A stretch of DNA of 34,604 nt from positions 221-34,824 of the forward strand of contig DEKQ01000006.1 in the NCBI GenBank assembly GCA_002353975.1, written 5' to 3'. The notes beneath the pieces are model-generated. The model was given only the letters and a program-made list of their open reading frames with translations. It made no database searches and was not told the origin of the DNA. The stretch is from Prevotellaceae bacterium UBA2718. Its GTDB lineage: Bacteria; Bacteroidota; Bacteroidia; Bacteroidales; Bacteroidaceae. Position numbers and translations under genes: made by a program. Shown piece after piece: positions 32,698 to 34,604 of this stretch (positions are counted from its first letter, which is position 1; every line of letters begins with the position of its first letter).

Positions 32698-32801
32698 ATT
32701 AGCGAATTTACGAATTAACAGATTAACGAATTATGATTACCTTTCTATTCTGATTCTTTAAGTTTCGGCGCTATTAATTTTGAATTTTGAATTATTAATT
32801 C
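32698..32801. other. AT-rich intergenic tract between pgpA and the fusion gene
   Basis: This 104-nt gap contains imperfect repeats of ATTTTGAATTTTGAATTA and ACGAATTAACAGATTAACG type. Similar tracts occur at 7051-7096, 8513-8600, 18565-18602 and 27920-27980. No clear promoter was seen in it. Confidence 0.55.
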
Positions 32802-33275
32802 TTAATTTACCACCGCCAGCACCAGCGCTGCATAGACCCCCGCAAGTATGTCATCGAGCATCACCCCCCATGCTCCAGGGATGTTGCGGTCTATCCATCG
32901 GCAACCCAAAGGCTTGTAGATGTCGAACAACCTGAACAGTACGAGGGCCGCGAACGGATACCACCACTCCCTTGAGGCAGGTACGGCACACAGTGCCACC
33001 CACATTCCGACTATCTCATCGACCACCACGCGGGGTGAGTCGTGGCCCCATTCTTCCTCGGCTACGCTTACGGCGGGAATGGAAAGCGCCGTGAAGAGCA
33101 CCGTGAGCAGCATCGTCAGCAGCTGTACTACGGCGTAGCTCTCGATGCTGTAAGCGTACAATGCCCACAATATCACAGCGAGCAGCGAGCCCATTGTGCC
33201 TGGTCCCCAAGGCCAATAGCCTGCACCAAAGCCGGCAGAGAAGAAGAGTTTTACTGAATGCAGAGTAACTATCAC
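32802..33275 (-). CDS. pgpA: PgpA-family lipid phosphatase
   Basis: This 157-residue inner-membrane protein has GFGAGYWPWGPGTMGSL, the acidic DEIVGMWVAL, FRLFDIYKPLG and the C-terminal GVMLDDILAGVYA, all diagnostic for PgpA. It removes the terminal phosphate from a phosphatidyl-alcohol phosphate. In this setting the substrate is likely phosphatidylinositol phosphate, giving phosphatidylinositol; phosphatidylglycerophosphate is the classical one. The start is GTG 33275, supported by a strong upstream ggaggat ribosome site, unusual for this phylum. It begins 13 nt after the Wzi-like gene's stop, and 104 nt of AT-rich DNA separates it from the CDP-AP fusion gene. Confidence 0.93.
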   Translation of the reverse strand: MIVTLHSVKLFFSAGFGAGYWPWGPGTMGSLLAVILWALYAYSIESYAVVQLLTMLLTVLFTALSIPAVSVAEEEWGHDSPRVVVDEIVGMWVALCAVPASREWWYPFAALVLFRLFDIYKPLGCRWIDRNIPGAWGVMLDDILAGVYAALVLAVVN

Positions 33276-33288
33276 AATCCTCCGGGGG

Positions 33289-34604
33289 TTATCTCAACTT
33301 GAAACTGCGGCGGATAGTAAGCATAGCGCCAAAGCAGTTGCCGTAGTATTTCTTTGCGTGGTCAACGCCAAACGCCACACGGCCACTCCATCCCGGCAGC
33401 CATTGTGGGGCGTAACCGCACTCGGCAACGAAGTAAGTATGGTGGTGAAAGCCGTCGTATGGCATTGTGCGCTCGCCGTAATTCTTGGAGAAACTGTACT
33501 TCACGAGCCAGTCTATCTCGTCTGTCGGCTGGCCCGCCATAGCGAGATGCCAGGCCGTCACGATGTTGTCGTAGAAGAACAGGTTCTGTTCGCCGTTGTT
33601 AATCTTGTATATCGGTGAGAGCAACAGGGGGTTACCCATCGACAATCCCCATGAATGCCAACCCAGTCCGTTGGGGTCATTGTAGAAGGAATCGGAGTTG
33701 AACTGGCCGTTGGTGCCGAAGTGTTCCACTAAGAACGACTTGATAACGCGGTTCTTCGGGAACTCCACCTGAAGTCCGAAGAGGTGATCCTTCAGCCCGT
33801 GCCACGTGAAGAAATTTGACATATTCTCCAGATAGTGGTCAAAGTATCCGCGTATGAGCCATGTTCCGAGGTCGAATGTCAGTGCGGAGTTGATGGAACC
33901 GATGGTGTTGTGGTTGTCTTTCTCAAAGAGGTTGATGGCCTGGACGCCCAGTTCAAACACCAACGGGAACCGCGTCTCCTTGCCAATCTTCATATATACG
34001 GCGTTCTCGTTAATGCGACGGTTTCCCGTATATGTGGATGTGACATTGTCTGCCCACTTCTCCTGCCAGTCTCCGTCAAGGATAAGGCCGTAGCCGGTGC
34101 GTCCGCGGAAGCTGAGATAACCGTTCGTACCGGGGAATTTGACATAGTCCGTCTCCAGCATAACCATCGGATTGGGCCGCGCATTGATGCCCTGCGTCAT
34201 GGTACCCAGCGTCAGCTGGTTGTTGCGAAGGTCTATCTTACGTTCCTTACTGCCGAGTGTGAGCTGCAGTTTCTTCCATTTCAGCTCAATAAAAGCCTGC
34301 TGGACGAAGAATTTGCTTACTGCATTCTGCGAGAATTGCAGGTCCAGACCATAGCCCCAGCGCCACTGGCGAAGGGAGTCAGACGCCACATCACGGATGA
34401 TTGCCACACGCTCATTGGCGCTGTTGCCGTAGGGCGACACGGCACCATAGTGGTTATTACTGAACCACAGCGGCGCAAACTTATTGGTGCTCAGCGCTCC
34501 CTGGAGCTGCACAGAGACTTCCGCACCGTCAATGAATGTCTCAGGGTGGAGGGTGTCACTGTCTGTTGTAGCGCCAAAGGAGGCCAGACTGACGAACAGG
34601 AGGG
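33289..34604 (-). CDS. Wzi-like capsule-assembly outer-membrane protein (5' end outside the window)
   Basis: The frame is open to the right edge and past it; 438 residues are visible. The earliest part (LLFVSLASFGATTDSD) is the end of a signal peptide, so only a few codons are missing. The body matches the Wzi/capsule-assembly family: FAPLWFSNNHYGAVSP, WRWGYGLDLQFSQNAVS, GNPLLLSPIYKI, and an aromatic C-terminal strand (MLTIRRSFKLR). It is a clear paralogue of the barrel half of the fusion gene two genes downstream, sharing RQWR[WF]GYG and MGNPL..SPIY. In E. coli Wzi anchors capsule at the surface. A GTG at 34512 could be mistaken for the start, but it lies inside the mature protein. It leads the run of inositol-lipid genes. 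Confidence 0.88.
   Translation of the reverse strand, partial: LLFVSLASFGATTDSDTLHPETFIDGAEVSVQLQGALSTNKFAPLWFSNNHYGAVSPYGNSANERVAIIRDVASDSLRQWRWGYGLDLQFSQNAVSKFFVQQAFIELKWKKLQLTLGSKERKIDLRNNQLTLGTMTQGINARPNPMVMLETDYVKFPGTNGYLSFRGRTGYGLILDGDWQEKWADNVTSTYTGNRRINENAVYMKIGKETRFPLVFELGVQAINLFEKDNHNTIGSINSALTFDLGTWLIRGYFDHYLENMSNFFTWHGLKDHLFGLQVEFPKNRVIKSFLVEHFGTNGQFNSDSFYNDPNGLGWHSWGLSMGNPLLLSPIYKINNGEQNLFFYDNIVTAWHLAMAGQPTDEIDWLVKYSFSKNYGERTMPYDGFHHHTYFVAECGYAPQWLPGWSGRVAFGVDHAKKYYGNCFGAMLTIRRSFKLR

Overview
The window looks like a chromosomal segment from a Bacteroidales bacterium, probably Prevotella-like. This rests on Bacteroidetes-type promoters (TTG or TTTG about 20 nt upstream of TAnnTTTG), few Shine-Dalgarno sites, A-rich start contexts, short AT-rich tracts of ATTCATAATT type at gene borders, and families such as myo-inositol-phosphate synthase, an AUR1-like inositol-phosphorylceramide synthase, Wzi-type outer-membrane proteins and EpsG. 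No tRNA, rRNA, CRISPR array, transposase or phage gene was seen.

Left block (1-10808, plus strand). After the tail of a Cys-rich protein comes a phospho-signalling cluster. It holds a membrane Ser/Thr kinase with GTAxPQQ repeats, a 1131-residue protein with four CbbX/SpoVK-type AAA+ modules and a zinc ribbon, a double-zinc-ribbon FHA protein, and a PP2C phosphatase. A HerA/YjgR-type ATPase (DUF853) and tsaE follow. Kinase, phospho-Thr reader, phosphatase and AAA+ machine together look like one regulated remodelling system. I cannot match it to a named system.

Middle block (10881-18370, minus strand). A probable operon runs GH43 glycosidase, ribD, ribE, ribBA, ribH, DUF1846. It encodes complete riboflavin synthesis apart from the dephosphorylation step, with the glycosidase stop overlapping the ribD start.

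Right block (18603-34604, mostly minus strand). Inositol-lipid genes enclose a surface-glycan cluster. One flank has myo-inositol-1-phosphate synthase. The other has a PgpA-type phosphatase, a CDP-alcohol phosphotransferase fused in frame to a Wzi-like beta-barrel, a lipoprotein, and an AUR1-like synthase. Between them lie Wzz, an EpsG-type polymerase, a Wzx-type flippase and five glycosyltransferase genes, one fused to an acetyltransferase and two on the opposite strand. A second Wzi-like gene runs off the right edge. The layout suggests, but does not prove, that inositol lipid and the exported glycan are made together or joined.

The non-coding DNA is structured. There are two unrelated arrays of four 22-bp tandem units, an 88-bp promoter-bearing tandem duplication whose hairpin shows compensatory changes, a two-copy 21-nt palindrome in the kinase and DUF853 block, and a longer REP-like repeat present in opposite orientations.
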